Assembly (NCBI RefSeq): GCF_019249795.2 | Contig: NZ_CP156891.1 | Span: 62,001-126,000 of the forward strand | DNA from: Segatella copri | Lineage (GTDB): Bacteria; Bacteroidota; Bacteroidia; Bacteroidales; Bacteroidaceae | Direction: 5' to 3' | DNA length: 64,000 nt | Shown: piece by piece, positions 34,615 through 45,360 of the stretch | Numbering within the stretch: the stretch's first letter is position 1 | Layout: the number at the start of each line of letters is the position of its first letter | The notes under the pieces: generated by a model | The model's database searches: none | Told to the model about the DNA's origin: nothing | What the model saw: the letters and a program-made list of their open reading frames with translations, nothing else | Made by a program: the position numbers and the translations under genes

Positions 34615-35522
34615 ACAAATTTTCTTAATAAAACTTTTATTGCCAATATAGAAGTTCGTCCATATAATTTATAGCCTTTTGCAAGTACATGAAAGAATCT
34701 TCGTATACGGCATTCTTTTTCAAAACGGAAATAGTCGGAAAATATTTTCTTGTTGTCATCAGAAATATACGTTTCATACTTTTGATACAAACTTTTTAAT
34801 GCCTGATAGTGTTTGTGAGACATAACTGTTTTGTCCATATCAAAGAATGAATTGTATCTATCTGACAGTTTCTTAGCAGTAGGTCCAGTGACTGTAGATT
34901 GGTGTCTGCGATATAGCATCAGCCTCTTGTTGAGATAAGATAATTCTCCTAGGGCAGCAGCACAAACTGTCAATACATGATCATGCATTGCTACTATGTC
35001 TGGTGCATTTTTACAAATGTCTCGCAGTGCTGCGTTAAACATTAGAGCACAACCCTGTATGCCACTGTTTAGAAACAATACATCTTTTAGTTTTTGGGGA
35101 AAGCAAAGAGTAGCATAGCCGCTAATATCAGATGTTTCCGGTATATATACATAAGAATTAGAATATACAGCCTGTGGTATTGTATTATCTTTTGCTTCAA
35201 TGAATCTAAGCATCAGTTCTAGTTTGTTCTCTAGCCAGATGTCATCTTGGTCGCAGAAAATACAGAATGGAGCTTTTGAAGATTTTAGAAGGTGCATGAA
35301 ATTGAGCCCACTTTCATGAAATCTTATCCCGTCCTCAATTATATTGATTCTACTGTCCATTGCTTTCATTTCTTTTAAGATGCTCATGGTGTCATCAGAA
35401 GAACCATCGTCATGAATATATAATTTCCAATCGGTCAAAGTTTGGGCTTGTAACGACTGAATTTGAGTTCTTATGTAAGATGCTCCATTGTATGTTGCCA
35501 TCAAAATATCAATGTTGTTCAT
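34611..35522 (-). CDS. Glycosyltransferase family 2, rhamnosyltransferase-like
   Basis: A 303-residue GT-A enzyme starting MNNIDILMATYNGASYIRTQ. It has YIHDDGSSDDTMSIL near 34-48 and CIFCDQDDIWLENKLELM near 87-104, where the D-Q-D-D pattern is typical of the rhamnosyltransferase-like GT2 group. The C-terminal region is basic and has no clear membrane helix. It is followed by an ATGA overlap with the next GT2 gene. Specificity is a guess from the motif. Confidence 0.9.
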   Translation of the reverse strand: MNNIDILMATYNGASYIRTQIQSLQAQTLTDWKLYIHDDGSSDDTMSILKEMKAMDSRINIIEDGIRFHESGLNFMHLLKSSKAPFCIFCDQDDIWLENKLELMLRFIEAKDNTIPQAVYSNSYVYIPETSDISGYATLCFPQKLKDVLFLNSGIQGCALMFNAALRDICKNAPDIVAMHDHVLTVCAAALGELSYLNKRLMLYRRHQSTVTGPTAKKLSDRYNSFFDMDKTVMSHKHYQALKSLYQKYETYISDDNKKIFSDYFRFEKECRIRRFFHVLAKGYKLYGRTSILAIKVLLRKFV

Positions 35523-35557
35523 TTCTTCAAAATTAAATATTTAAAACCGAATTAGTT

Positions 35558-36736
35558 TCAAGCCAAATTACCTTTTTGCTTGCTGAAAAGAAAAGGTAAA
35601 GAGGCAAAGAATACATACTGTATCGTAATGGAAAAATTTGTAAATATAAATTCTCCGATAAATTCCATCAATACAAATGTTAAAAAAATTGCGTAGAGTA
35701 TCAATTCTAGTTTTCCTCCAGTTCTACTTTTTTTGTATAAGTACCCATAAAAGATGCCATATATTATTGAAAATAGAAATACTCCAGGAGTACCAAAATC
35801 TTCATAAAAGGGATACATATTTGTATATGTATTGGTAATATCTGGTATTGATACAAATTCAAGTATCGTGTCTGTTGGAGCTTCTGTAAGTCCGATAGCA
35901 TGGCCTATTGCATAGATAATTCGGAATGTATGCATGCCTATTATAGGGGAAGAGCATGGAACTGCATAATAGTCGAATGCAACCATACTGCTGGATAAAT
36001 AAAGTGCAAGGAAATTAGTAGCTTCCATGTCTTCTCCAACGGCACGCACAGATTGTAATACGAAACTAAATCCAATAAAAATTATCAATCCTATAATCAA
36101 ATGCTTAACTTTGATTTTTCCTTGTTGAAAACAAAGGTATAACGATGAGAACATTACACCCAAGAAGGAAGTTTTTGCCATAGTTACTGTTGCCAATAAA
36201 AGATTCAGTAGAATTATGATGATTTTCATTGTTTTACTTTTGAAATAAAGCAAAGAAAAAAATATCATAACAAAGGAAAGTGATACAAAATAGAGTAGTA
36301 TGCCAAGTTTTGGCATCTCTATATTTTCATCTTGACCAGTGCTCATCATTCTCATGTATCGAAATATATTTTCTGGATCTTCCATGAATGCTTGCTTTAT
36401 AATTACTGCACAAACAATAGGAATAGAAATACATGTTATGATAGAATAGACCAATAAAATATTCTGGTTCGGCTGTATTTCTTTTGAAATTTTTGAGGCT
36501 GGTGGTGCTATATAATCACATGCGATAGATGCAACAACAAATCCTACAATCCATACTGTAAGAATGAATGGAAAATTATTCTTGATAGGATAAAATGTAT
36601 TTGGTAGTAAATAGTATATAAGTATAGCGATAGCCCATACACCTGGTACTGCTACGTATGGCGAAAATATATCATGCGATATATAATAGCCTATGCCTAC
36701 TATTAAAATTGTTAAAAGAAAAGTTATAATCAACAT
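35558..36736 (-). CDS. Oligosaccharide repeat-unit polymerase (Wzy-like)
   Basis: A 392-residue protein with about ten to twelve hydrophobic segments spread over its whole length and larger polar loops (for example around residues 240-300). Sequence similarity of Wzy proteins is always weak, so the call rests on topology, length and its place directly after the flippase gene, with which it shares a one-base overlap. It would link repeat units at the periplasmic face. A membrane O-acyltransferase or EpsG-like polymerase are alternatives. Confidence 0.8.
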   Translation of the reverse strand: MLIITFLLTILIVGIGYYISHDIFSPYVAVPGVWAIAILIYYLLPNTFYPIKNNFPFILTVWIVGFVVASIACDYIAPPASKISKEIQPNQNILLVYSIITCISIPIVCAVIIKQAFMEDPENIFRYMRMMSTGQDENIEMPKLGILLYFVSLSFVMIFFSLLYFKSKTMKIIIILLNLLLATVTMAKTSFLGVMFSSLYLCFQQGKIKVKHLIIGLIIFIGFSFVLQSVRAVGEDMEATNFLALYLSSSMVAFDYYAVPCSSPIIGMHTFRIIYAIGHAIGLTEAPTDTILEFVSIPDITNTYTNMYPFYEDFGTPGVFLFSIIYGIFYGYLYKKSRTGGKLELILYAIFLTFVLMEFIGEFIFTNFSITIQYVFFASLPFLFSKQKGNLA

Positions 36737-38007
36737 TATTTCAAATATTTTTTATAGTTATATATCATTAAGATAGCCACGGCAACTTCTGTTGTTGTTA
36801 CAACAATACTAGCGCCAACGGCTTGAAGGGAAGGTATGAATATTAACATCATGCAGATTGATGCAATCGCTGCTATGAAATATACATCACGAAAACGATG
36901 GCTAGTGTGCTCGTTCCCTAGAGCTATTAGTCCCATTTGCCCATAAACACCTCCAACTCCAATAGCAAATGGAGTAAGTGCGAAAATTTTCAAATAGATA
37001 TCAAGACCAGAGTAGTCTTCACCAAGTACTGATGGTAGCCAAATACTACTAGTCCAGATTGCTACTCCTACAATTGCCATGACCATTAATACAAGTATGC
37101 GTACTTGTCCAAATAAGCGGCGTGCCTCACTGCAATTCTTTGCCGATACAGAACTGATCTTTGGAAAGAACACCTGGTTTAGTGGGGTGTAAACAAGAAA
37201 GCACACTGCTCGCATGATACGCTCTGCAGAAGAGTATTTGCCAATGATATCTGTTGTGCAATAGAAGCCGAGTACAACAACGATTAGTTGTGTATATATG
37301 CTTGTTGAAGCCGATGAGAGAAATAGAGGAAAACTAGTATGTAGCTCACTTTGTATCCCAGTCCATATTGGTGGCACCCAATTTATAAGTCGTTTGTATA
37401 TTATATATACATTAGAAATAATTGCAGTAAACAGAAATACTGCAGCTTGAAGAAATGCTGCTAGTACATAGTCATTAGGACTCTTCACGAAAATAAATAT
37501 GAGTGGCAGAAGGGTAACCTTAGATATTGTGTTTATAATAGAAAATAAACGTATTTTACCTATTCCTTGAAAAAACCACATAAATGTAAATACCGAGCCT
37601 AGTAGCATTGGAAATGTAGCGATGATTGCTCTAGAGTAGAATTGAAAAGTGGGTACAGCGACAAGCAAAGTACCAAGTATAACTGCTGAAACAGTTAACA
37701 ATACTGATTTGGCTGCAATTACATTCCAAAAAACACGACTCCGTTCAACATAGTCATCTTTTACCATTGCTATATGTTTGGTTGCACTGAGATTAAATCC
37801 AAAATCAACAATGATAATTAGGTATTGTATAACAGACAGAGCAAATCCAACATAACCATAACCTGTGGCACCGAGTTTTATCATGAGATACGGCATCACA
37901 AAAATAGGAAGTAGCTGGTTGATACCTTGTAACATCATAAGATATAAGGTATCAACCAGATCTTTGCGGTTTGTTAAAAAATATTGTTTAATATTCGTTG
38001 GTTGCAT
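36736..38007 (-). CDS. Polysaccharide repeat-unit flippase (Wzx-like, MOP superfamily)
   Basis: A 423-residue protein with about twelve membrane segments and the N-terminal pattern LYLMMLQGINQLLPIFVMPYLMIKLGATGYG, which is characteristic of polysaccharide flippases. It would move the lipid-linked repeat unit across the inner membrane. Its start lies within the end of the Wzz gene (20-base overlap), and it overlaps the polymerase gene by one base. Confidence 0.92.
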   Translation of the reverse strand: MQPTNIKQYFLTNRKDLVDTLYLMMLQGINQLLPIFVMPYLMIKLGATGYGYVGFALSVIQYLIIIVDFGFNLSATKHIAMVKDDYVERSRVFWNVIAAKSVLLTVSAVILGTLLVAVPTFQFYSRAIIATFPMLLGSVFTFMWFFQGIGKIRLFSIINTISKVTLLPLIFIFVKSPNDYVLAAFLQAAVFLFTAIISNVYIIYKRLINWVPPIWTGIQSELHTSFPLFLSSASTSIYTQLIVVVLGFYCTTDIIGKYSSAERIMRAVCFLVYTPLNQVFFPKISSVSAKNCSEARRLFGQVRILVLMVMAIVGVAIWTSSIWLPSVLGEDYSGLDIYLKIFALTPFAIGVGGVYGQMGLIALGNEHTSHRFRDVYFIAAIASICMMLIFIPSLQAVGASIVVTTTEVAVAILMIYNYKKYLK

Positions 38008-39052
38008 GTCCCATTTTTTGATTGTATATATCTTTGACCATATAGAAGGAAAAACTACAGAAAAAGGCTAAAAACGACATTAGAGCCATTGTTATTATTC
38101 GTTTTGGTCCAGATGGCTTAGATGGTATTGCTGCAGGTTGTATTGTAACGAATATTGGAGTTCGTTCTTGAAGTTTTGCCTGAGCAAGTTGCATCTGTTG
38201 CACTGATTGTTGATACATGTTGTATGCCATCTGCATCTCGTTCTCCAATCGGTCTCTAACCTGTGTAAAAGACATGAGACCAATATCTTCATTGGCATCG
38301 CAATAAGCTGAGTACTTTTGTTGTGCTTTAATGTATTGAGCTCTTGACTCAGCAACAATCTTTCTTGTGTACTCTACGTCTTTACGAGATTTGTTTGTAC
38401 GATACTGTGTGATGTATATTTGCAATCTTTTGCGGATCAAATCTGCAATTTGTGCAGAAACATCTGCATCAAGAGTTGTTACGCTTACCGAAATCATATC
38501 TGTTTTCTTATCCACACTGCAAAAAAACGAACCAAATAGAGCATCAACAATAGTCTGTTGCTGTTTGGATATATGTGTAGGATTTATATTTGACTTTATA
38601 ATTTCCTTCTTTAAATTGAACAATTTGCCCCACCATGGTTTAATCTGATAATTTTCAAAGTACTCAAAGATGCTTACCTTCTTATGAAGGCGAGATACGG
38701 TTATTTCTTGTTTGAGTAATTCGGTAAGGAATATAGTAGAGCCTAATACTTTTGGATAAAACTCAGGGTAGATAGCATCTTCTGTTGAACCTGTATTCAT
38801 TTTTATTCCAGCAATTGCTGCTATTGACCCAAGATTTCCCGATACCGAATTTGCTGATGATTCAGGCAAGAGTATTGTTTCTGATTTCCACGTTCTTGGC
38901 AAACTGAAAATGTATATGCCAGTCAGTATCATCACACTAAAGGTAAATATTAGGATAGCTAAAAGTTTCTTTTTTAGTAAAGAAACCAGATGAACGAGAT
39001 TAGCGGATGCTTGATCTGCTGTTTTATAACTATATTCTGTATTTTCACTCAT
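37988..39052 (-). CDS. Wzz-type chain-length determinant protein
   Basis: A 354-residue inner-membrane protein with two membrane helices, one near residue 32-52 (LLAILIFTFSVMILTGIYIF) and one near the C-terminus (~320-340) preceded by PAAIPSKPSGPKR, the proline-rich hallmark of the family. Between them is the periplasmic coiled region. There is no C-terminal tyrosine-kinase domain, so it is of the O-antigen type, not Wzc. I chose ATG 39052 (MSENTEYSY) because the upstream in-frame stretch is cut from unrelated AT-rich DNA. Confidence 0.9.
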   Translation of the reverse strand: MSENTEYSYKTADQASANLVHLVSLLKKKLLAILIFTFSVMILTGIYIFSLPRTWKSETILLPESSANSVSGNLGSIAAIAGIKMNTGSTEDAIYPEFYPKVLGSTIFLTELLKQEITVSRLHKKVSIFEYFENYQIKPWWGKLFNLKKEIIKSNINPTHISKQQQTIVDALFGSFFCSVDKKTDMISVSVTTLDADVSAQIADLIRKRLQIYITQYRTNKSRKDVEYTRKIVAESRAQYIKAQQKYSAYCDANEDIGLMSFTQVRDRLENEMQMAYNMYQQSVQQMQLAQAKLQERTPIFVTIQPAAIPSKPSGPKRIITMALMSFLAFFCSFSFYMVKDIYNQKMGHATNEY

Positions 39053-39130
39053 TTTTCTATCTACTTTTATTTTTTTATGCAAAAGTACAACGATTACCCA
39101 GATTCTCCGAGTTTTTGGCAAAAAACTATT

Positions 39131-39349
39131 TTAGAATCTCGGCTTGCCTTTCTTAAAGATTTCTACATTAACTCGATAGCCATATTCGGATGGTTCATCA
39201 AGTTCATTAGACTCGTATTCGCGCTGGAGAAATTCTATTGCTTGTGCAATAGCTTCTTTTCTTGTATCACCATGCGTACTGCAAGAGCTTGATGGTCTGT
39301 CGTTGCCCATCATTTCTAATCTAGCATTTATTAATGTATTTAAGTCCAT
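39131..39349 (-). CDS. Small unrecognised protein between the wza- and wzz-like genes
   Basis: A 72-residue soluble protein beginning MDLNTLINARLEMMGN. It is charged, with a helix-forming middle (KEAIAQAIEFLQREYE, residues ~29-44) and no signal or membrane segment. An in-frame ATG at 39448 would add 33 residues of unlikely composition. It lies between polysaccharide genes on the same strand. I do not recognise it; a small regulator or adaptor is possible, but this is not supported further. Confidence 0.6.
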   Translation of the reverse strand: MDLNTLINARLEMMGNDRPSSSCSTHGDTRKEAIAQAIEFLQREYESNELDEPSEYGYRVNVEIFKKGKPRF

Positions 39350-39452
39350 TTTCTTTATTTTTATGTTATTTCTTGTAAAATTACAACTTTTCTTCGAATC
39401 TTTGAAATGAGGACATTTGGTAAGAGTTTCAGTACCGTCATACTTCACTCAA

Positions 39453-42056
39453 TTACTTACTCATATTAGCAATCGTAGCAATCATGGCGGCGATGCTGCT
39501 CATGCTGCTTCCCATACTCATCATTTCGGCGGTACTCATCTTGCGCTTCAGCTTAGCTGGGACGACAATCTCGCTGCCTGGCTGCACTTTGGCACCATGA
39601 GAGAGCTTGGCTACCTTGCCATTCATATAGATGATGTATGCCTTGCTCTTTAATGCATCTGAGGCAAAACCACCTGCCTGATCGATATAGTAGCTTGCCT
39701 TCTTGCCCTTTTCGTAGGCTACCGTGTTAGCAAACATTACGGCACCATTGATCTTTACCGTACCATTGTACTGAGGAATGACCAGACGGTCGCCCTCGCG
39801 CAAGATGATGTCGGCATCGCTGCCTGGGTTCGCCAGTGCTTCTGGAAGGTCGATACCTACAGGGTATTCGCTAGGTACGTTGAACTTCTCTATGTTGGTA
39901 CGCTCTACATCCTTAGAGGTCTGCGAGATGGCACCAGCATTGTTGCTGCTGGAGGCTAGTTGCAGAAGATTTTTCTGTATCTCTTCGCGCTGCATCTTCA
40001 ATACTGCCTCCATGCGCTGCTTCTCTTGCTCGTTGGCTTTGCGGATGATGCGGGCTCCCTTGAGATATGCCTGGTCGGTAGCTCCACCTGCCTTCTTGAA
40101 GAGTTCACTCAGGCGGGCGTTGCGACGGTCTAATGTATAGAGACCGGCAAACATCACTTCACCGGTAATCGATACGTTCTGCTGCTCAACATAAGCCGGA
40201 CTCTGACGAATCATTACTTCATCAAATGGCATCAGCTTGAAGCCAGGGGTGCCGTCTATAACGAAGCCGTCTTTAAGAGATAGGATGTAGGTCTTGGCGA
40301 TAACGCTATCTGGACGTAAAGCCTTGGCATCCATCACTCTACGGCTTACCATTACATTAACGGTTGAAGCCTTGTCGGTTAAGCCGCCTGCCTGAAGAAC
40401 GAAGTCTTCGAGGGTCTCATTGTCGGCATATTGGTAAACTCCTGGATACTGCACTTCGCCACGGATGGTGAGAGTACGCTCTACAATCTTTTCCTGTCGG
40501 GTAGGAATGAAGAGAACATCGTTCTCCTTCAAAGGGATATCTGGAGTCTTGCCGTTCATGATGCCGGCGATGTCTACACTTATTACTTCGAGCGAGCGGT
40601 CAGACTTCATGCGGTGCATTACGGCACGGTTAGTGAATGCCTCCTCAGTCAATCCTTCGGCATGCTCTACAAGGGTGCGTACGCTGTTGATTTCTTCGCC
40701 GAGATTGTACATGCCCGGACGGAATACGGCTCCTTTCACCTCTACGGTGTTGGCGTAGCGTGGCAGGATGCTGTCTACGCTGATTGAGTCGCCGTCATCG
40801 ATGCGGAAACTTGAGAAGTCGAACTCCCCAACATTATATACGGCATGTTCTCTGCCTGTCTTGCGGTTCAGTCTTACTGATTTCTTATAAGCATCGCCTG
40901 TAAAACCGCCGGAATACTTCAGAAGGGAATTGACGCTCTCGTTCTTCTTCATTTCGTAGATCATCGGGCGCTTTACCTTTCCGGCGATGGTTACGAGACA
41001 ATCGTATGGACCTACTACGATGACATCGTTGTCGGCAAGACGGACATTACCCGTCAGCTTGCCGTTCAGGATGTAGTCGTAGATGTCGACAACTGTTACC
41101 AGCTTATTGTGTCTGTATACCTTGATGTTTCGCAATGTACCCAGATCATTGGTTCCGCCAGCCATGTAGAGGGCATGGAATACGGTGGCGAAGGCTGAGA
41201 GGGTATAGGTGCCCGGAATCTTAACCTCGCCCATTACGTTTACCATGATGGTCTTGGTCTGTCCTACGGTGAGCTTGATGCGGCTGGAACGGTATCTGCT
41301 GCCCACGGTATTGCGCAGGCGGGCATTAGCCTGAGCTACAGTCAAGCCTGAAACGCTGACTGGTCCGTAACCCTCGATGGTTACTTCACCATCTGGCGAA
41401 ACGGTGCTCTCTATGGTTTTCTGTGAGGCTCCATAGATATCAATGATAACCGCATCGCCAGGTCCCAGTCGATAGTTCTGTGGGGTAGCGATGTTCATGT
41501 TTGGCTCGAAACTGAGATCCTTGTTATTGAAAATGTCGCGGCCGAATACCTTGTTGCGCTTGATGCCGAGCTCTGCCTGCATCTGTTTTACCATGGTAGC
41601 TGTATCGGGTACCAGGGCGTTCATCTCCTTGCTGAAGTTAGCATAGTCAGGATTATTCTCATCATAAGATGAATAGTAGCTGTCGTTCTGCTTGCTCTGG
41701 ATGCGATAATTGCTATAGGTTGAAGCCTGCTTCTCATTGTCCTTGTCCTGGTAATCTTCTCTTTGCTTGCCATTGTTGGTCCGCATTCTCTTGTTGCCTG
41801 CATTTCCTGCAGCGGTTGTGCTGTAGAGCTCGTTCTGCTGCGACATCTTCTGATACTTATTGCGTACACGTCGAATCTGGGAGATGTCTACGCCTTGCTG
41901 CATCAGTTTGGTAACAATCTGTGAGTTGGATGTGCCACGCTCATGTTCTTTCACCACAAAGCTCATGACCTGATCATCGGTCATGTGTGAACTCTGTGCG
42001 AAAAGCGGCCCTGAAGACAGGACGAGCGCCAGTACAAGTATGATATGTTTCTTCAT
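39453..42056 (-). CDS. Polysaccharide export outer-membrane protein, Wza-like with multiple SLBB domains
   Basis: An 867-residue protein with a signal peptide (residues 1-20, ending PLFAQ). A Gln/Asn-rich, charged segment (~40-130) is followed by the polysaccharide-export domain (YRLGPGDAVIIDIYGASQ near 195) and then about six SLBB repeats, such as VMVNVMGEVKIPGTYTLSAF and ERTLTIRGEVQYPGVYQYAD. The protein is more than twice the length of E. coli Wza because of the extra repeats, a form usual in Bacteroidota. No lipobox is seen. It is the first gene of the leftward polysaccharide operon. Confidence 0.92.
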   Translation of the reverse strand: MKKHIILVLALVLSSGPLFAQSSHMTDDQVMSFVVKEHERGTSNSQIVTKLMQQGVDISQIRRVRNKYQKMSQQNELYSTTAAGNAGNKRMRTNNGKQREDYQDKDNEKQASTYSNYRIQSKQNDSYYSSYDENNPDYANFSKEMNALVPDTATMVKQMQAELGIKRNKVFGRDIFNNKDLSFEPNMNIATPQNYRLGPGDAVIIDIYGASQKTIESTVSPDGEVTIEGYGPVSVSGLTVAQANARLRNTVGSRYRSSRIKLTVGQTKTIMVNVMGEVKIPGTYTLSAFATVFHALYMAGGTNDLGTLRNIKVYRHNKLVTVVDIYDYILNGKLTGNVRLADNDVIVVGPYDCLVTIAGKVKRPMIYEMKKNESVNSLLKYSGGFTGDAYKKSVRLNRKTGREHAVYNVGEFDFSSFRIDDGDSISVDSILPRYANTVEVKGAVFRPGMYNLGEEINSVRTLVEHAEGLTEEAFTNRAVMHRMKSDRSLEVISVDIAGIMNGKTPDIPLKENDVLFIPTRQEKIVERTLTIRGEVQYPGVYQYADNETLEDFVLQAGGLTDKASTVNVMVSRRVMDAKALRPDSVIAKTYILSLKDGFVIDGTPGFKLMPFDEVMIRQSPAYVEQQNVSITGEVMFAGLYTLDRRNARLSELFKKAGGATDQAYLKGARIIRKANEQEKQRMEAVLKMQREEIQKNLLQLASSSNNAGAISQTSKDVERTNIEKFNVPSEYPVGIDLPEALANPGSDADIILREGDRLVIPQYNGTVKINGAVMFANTVAYEKGKKASYYIDQAGGFASDALKSKAYIIYMNGKVAKLSHGAKVQPGSEIVVPAKLKRKMSTAEMMSMGSSMSSIAAMIATIANMSK

Positions 42057-42149
42057 TATTATTCTTTTATCTTAGTTTAATTTATATAATAACTCGAAAA
42101 AAGTGATTTTGTTGCTATAGAAGGCTGAAAAGATGTTAATAAAAACAAG

Positions 42150-42174
42150 AAACCCAGGGTTCAACCCTGGGTTT
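42150..42174 (-). terminator. Terminator of the tRNA operon
   Basis: A perfect 11-bp stem (42150-42160 with 42164-42174, loop TCA), followed on the minus strand by TTTTT. It lies 12 bases past tRNA-Gly. Confidence 0.9.
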
Positions 42175-42186
42175 GCTGATGTTCTG

Positions 42187-42257
42187 AGCGAGATACGGGA
42201 GTCGAACCCGCCTCACAGGCTTGGGAAGCCCGTGCACTACCGATGTGCTAATCTCGC
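42187..42257 (-). tRNA. tRNA-Gly, anticodon CCC
   Basis: The minus strand folds into a full cloverleaf: acceptor GCGAGAT/ATCTCGC, D arm GCAC/GTGC, anticodon stem CGGGC/GCCTG with loop TTCCCAA (anticodon CCC) and T arm with loop TTCGACT. The discriminator base is T and CCA is not encoded. Reads GGG codons. Confidence 0.93.
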
Positions 42258-42289
42258 GAAGGAAAATACTAACTCCTTTCACAAGAAAG

Positions 42290-42362
<73 letters not shown>

Positions 42363-42382
42363 TTTTTGCCCGAAAGCAGATG

Positions 42383-42390
42383 CAAAGGTA
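42383..42390 (-). promoter_or_regulatory. -7 element of the tRNA operon
   Basis: TACCTTTG on the minus strand, about 20 bases before the mature 5' end of tRNA-Thr. Confidence 0.6.
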
Positions 42391-42490
42391 ATGAATATTT
42401 TTTGAAATAAGAAATTATTGCCTAAACTTTTCTCGTGGTTAACTCTTATTAACTAAAGTTTGTTGGTTGCTATACCGGGTTCATAATAAA

Positions 42491-42521
42491 AGAGGGACTA
42501 TCGCCAGTGGATAGTCCCTCT
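42491..42521 (-). terminator. clpC terminator
   Basis: A perfect 11-bp stem (42491-42501 with 42511-42521), followed on the minus strand by TTTATT, directly after the clpC stop. Confidence 0.88.
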
Positions 42522-42526
42522 TCAGA

Positions 42527-45205
42527 TTATAGTTTCTTGAATGTCAATTCTTCTTTTTTCGAATTTTTGCCTACCGAGATGGTGTCGCCTGGCTTCATTG
42601 TGCCATCGAGTAACATCTCGCAAACGGAATCTTCGATGTAGGTCTGGATGGCGCGGCGGAGTGGGCGGGCACCAAACTGCACATCGTATCCCTTCTTGGC
42701 TACCATCTCCTTTGCCTTTTCGGTAATCTGGAAATGGAATCCCAAGTCTTCTATTCTCTTGACCAGTCCTTCCAAGTCGAGGTCGATGATGCGCTTGATG
42801 GCATTGAGATCCAACTGGTCGAAGGTGATGATGTCATCGAGACGGTTCAGAAACTCTGGAGCAAACTGCTTGCTCAGACTCTTCTGGACGATGCTGCGGG
42901 CATACTCCTTGTCTTTCTCATCCATCGCCAATCCGCCTTTTATACCTGCAGAAGTAAAGCCGACGCCTCTGCCGAAATCTTTCAGCTGGCGGGTTCCTGC
43001 ATTAGAGGTCATGATGATGATGGTGTTGCGGAAGTCGATAAGTCGGCCGTTGCCATCGGTGAGCCTTCCTTCGTCGAGTACCTGTAAGAGCAGGTTGAAT
43101 ACCTTGCTGTTGGCCTTCTCTATTTCGTCGAGCAATACGATGCTGTATGGTTTGCGGCGTACCTTTTCGGTCAGCTGTCCACCTTCGTTATAGCCTACGT
43201 ATCCTGGAGGTGCACCTACCAGACGTGAGGCGTTGAAACTCTCGGAGAATTCGCTCATGTCTATTCTGATGAGTGAATCTTTCGAACCAAACATTTCCTC
43301 GGCAAGTTTCTGGGCAAGATAGGTCTTACCTACACCTGTAGGACCCAGGAACATGAATACGCCAATAGGATGGTTAGGGTCGCGCAAGCCTACACGGTTC
43401 CTCAGAATGGTCTTTACCATCTTGTTGATGGCATTATCCTGAGCAATCACCTTGTGCTTCAGGTTGTGTTCCAGATCTTTCAGACGTTTGCTTTCACCCT
43501 CTGCCATGCGTTGGGCCGGTACGCCGGTCATCATGCTGATAACGTTGGCAATGTCTTCGGCTGTCACCTCAACATATTCGCCAATCTCTCCCTGCTGCCA
43601 TTGCGCCTTCATGTCCTCAATCTCTTTCTCGATCTTGGTCTGGGCATCTCTGCATGAGGCTGCCATCTCGAAGTTCTGGTTTGCTACAGCCTGCTGCTTC
43701 TTGCTGATTATCTTTTTCAGTTCTTTTTCCAGCTTGATATATGGAGCAGGAACACTTGCATTATTAATATGTACGCGCGAGCCGGCTTCATCTATCACGT
43801 CGATAGCCTTGTCTGGGAAGTGGCGGTCGGTGATATAGCGCTCTGTCAGTTTGACACATGTCTCGAGAGCCTCGTCTGTATATCTCACACAGTGATGCTT
43901 CTCGTAATGTTCCTTGATGTTGTGAAGTATCTGCAGGGTTTCTTCGCGTGTTGTCGGTTCAACGATAACCTTCTGAAAACGGCGCTCCAGGGCTCCATCC
44001 TTCTCAATGCTCTTGCGATACTCATCGAGCGTGGTGGCACCGATACACTGGATGACACCTCTTGCCAAGGCTGGCTTCAGAATGTTGGCAGCATCCATGC
44101 TTCCTTCACCGGAACCGGCGCCTATCATGGTATGAATCTCATCTATGAAGATGATGATTTCCGGATGGTTCTCAAGTTCCTTGATGACATTCTTGATGCG
44201 CTCTTCAAACTGTCCGCGGAATTTGGTTCCTGCAACGATGGCAGTCAGGTCGAGACTTATCAGACGCTTGTTGAAGAACATAGGCGATGTCTCCTGGTTG
44301 TTGATGAGCTGTGCCAGTCCTTCTACGATGGCACTCTTTCCTACGCCCGGTTCACCTATTAATACTGGGTTGTTCTTCTTTCTGCGTCCCAGAATCTCGA
44401 GCACACGCTGAATCTCCTTCTCTCTGCCCACTACAGGGTCCAGTTTTCCATCGGCTGCAGCCTTGGTCAGGTCGAAACTGAATTTGTCGATGGTAGGGGT
44501 GCTGCTCTTTTTGCGCGGAGTTCCATTTGAACGAGTAGACAGTCTCATCGGGTTCTGGTCCTTTTCCATATCGAATGGCTCTTCGTCAGTTTCCATCATG
44601 TCGTTCTGCTCGTTGTAGTCATCTTCTGTTTCTATTCCACCAGCCATCTCCAGGTTCTCTGCTTCCTCCTGCCTGTCAGCATCAGGGATTTCTGAATCTG
44701 GTGTTTGTGGTTCCATTTTGAAATCCTTCGGCTCTTCTGTCTTCTGCTCATCATCCTTGTCAGTAGGATAGAGCATTTCGATGGCACGGTCGTAGCTTAA
44801 GCCCAGTTGACTCAGCCAGTTGGCTACAGGGTTCTTGTCATTTCTCAAGATGGCAAGCAGCAGATGTCTTGGCTCTACAATCTTGGAGTGCTCGTAGTTG
44901 TTTGCCTCGCGGATAGAGTCTCTGATAATGCTGTCTGTTATCTGGCTGAATGGGATGTGGCTGTTCTCCTTCACGTTATCGGCAGGAGTTTCTTCCACAC
45001 GCTTTTCCAGTTTGCTGTTAAGGACTCCGCTGAAAGCCATCGGACTGATGTCTGCGCCCTTCAGGAGCTTGTTGACATCGCTGTCGTTCTGGCTGATCAG
45101 ACTCAGCATCAGATGCTCCACGCTGATTTCACTTCCCAAGGTGCGTGCTGCTTCTTTGCTACTTCTGTTCAGTATGTCCTGTATATGTGAAAACGGATTT
45201 ATCAT
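42527..45205 (-). CDS. clpC: ClpC-type AAA+ unfoldase, ATPase subunit of the Clp protease
   Basis: An 892-residue Hsp100 protein that unfolds substrates for ClpP or disaggregates proteins. The N-terminal double Clp-N domain spans residues ~1-145 ([15 protein letters not shown]). An acidic, Glu/Asp-rich insertion follows (~150-240). The first AAA+ domain has [17 protein letters not shown]-type middle region ([21 protein letters not shown]) marks ClpC rather than ClpB. The second AAA+ domain has [12 protein letters not shown], and the C-terminal D2 small domain includes the [10 protein letters not shown] sensor. It has a well-formed promoter and terminator, so it is a single-gene transcript. 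Confidence 0.94.
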   Translation of the reverse strand: MINPFSHIQDILNRSSKEAARTLGSEISVEHLMLSLISQNDSDVNKLLKGADISPMAFSGVLNSKLEKRVEETPADNVKENSHIPFSQITDSIIRDSIREANNYEHSKIVEPRHLLLAILRNDKNPVANWLSQLGLSYDRAIEMLYPTDKDDEQKTEEPKDFKMEPQTPDSEIPDADRQEEAENLEMAGGIETEDDYNEQNDMMETDEEPFDMEKDQNPMRLSTRSNGTPRKKSSTPTIDKFSFDLTKAAADGKLDPVVGREKEIQRVLEILGRRKKNNPVLIGEPGVGKSAIVEGLAQLINNQETSPMFFNKRLISLDLTAIVAGTKFRGQFEERIKNVIKELENHPEIIIFIDEIHTMIGAGSGEGSMDAANILKPALARGVIQCIGATTLDEYRKSIEKDGALERRFQKVIVEPTTREETLQILHNIKEHYEKHHCVRYTDEALETCVKLTERYITDRHFPDKAIDVIDEAGSRVHINNASVPAPYIKLEKELKKIISKKQQAVANQNFEMAASCRDAQTKIEKEIEDMKAQWQQGEIGEYVEVTAEDIANVISMMTGVPAQRMAEGESKRLKDLEHNLKHKVIAQDNAINKMVKTILRNRVGLRDPNHPIGVFMFLGPTGVGKTYLAQKLAEEMFGSKDSLIRIDMSEFSESFNASRLVGAPPGYVGYNEGGQLTEKVRRKPYSIVLLDEIEKANSKVFNLLLQVLDEGRLTDGNGRLIDFRNTIIIMTSNAGTRQLKDFGRGVGFTSAGIKGGLAMDEKDKEYARSIVQKSLSKQFAPEFLNRLDDIITFDQLDLNAIKRIIDLDLEGLVKRIEDLGFHFQITEKAKEMVAKKGYDVQFGARPLRRAIQTYIEDSVCEMLLDGTMKPGDTISVGKNSKKEELTFKKL

Positions 45206-45234
45206 ATTTGCTTATATTTTTAAATATCTCAGTG

Positions 45235-45266
45235 CAAAAGTACACATTATTTTCAATAATAGCAAA
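45235..45266 (-). promoter_or_regulatory. clpC promoter
   Basis: On the minus strand TTTG (45266-45263), exactly 20 bases, then TACTTTTG (45242-45235). Start near 45228, about 23 bases before the ATG. Confidence 0.8.
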
Positions 45267-45360
45267 TGATATGCCAACTTTTTTGCATTGTTAAAATACA
45301 AATAATGCTAAAATAATGCGATTTTTCGCCTCTAAAGCGTTTTAGTATCATTTTTTTTTG

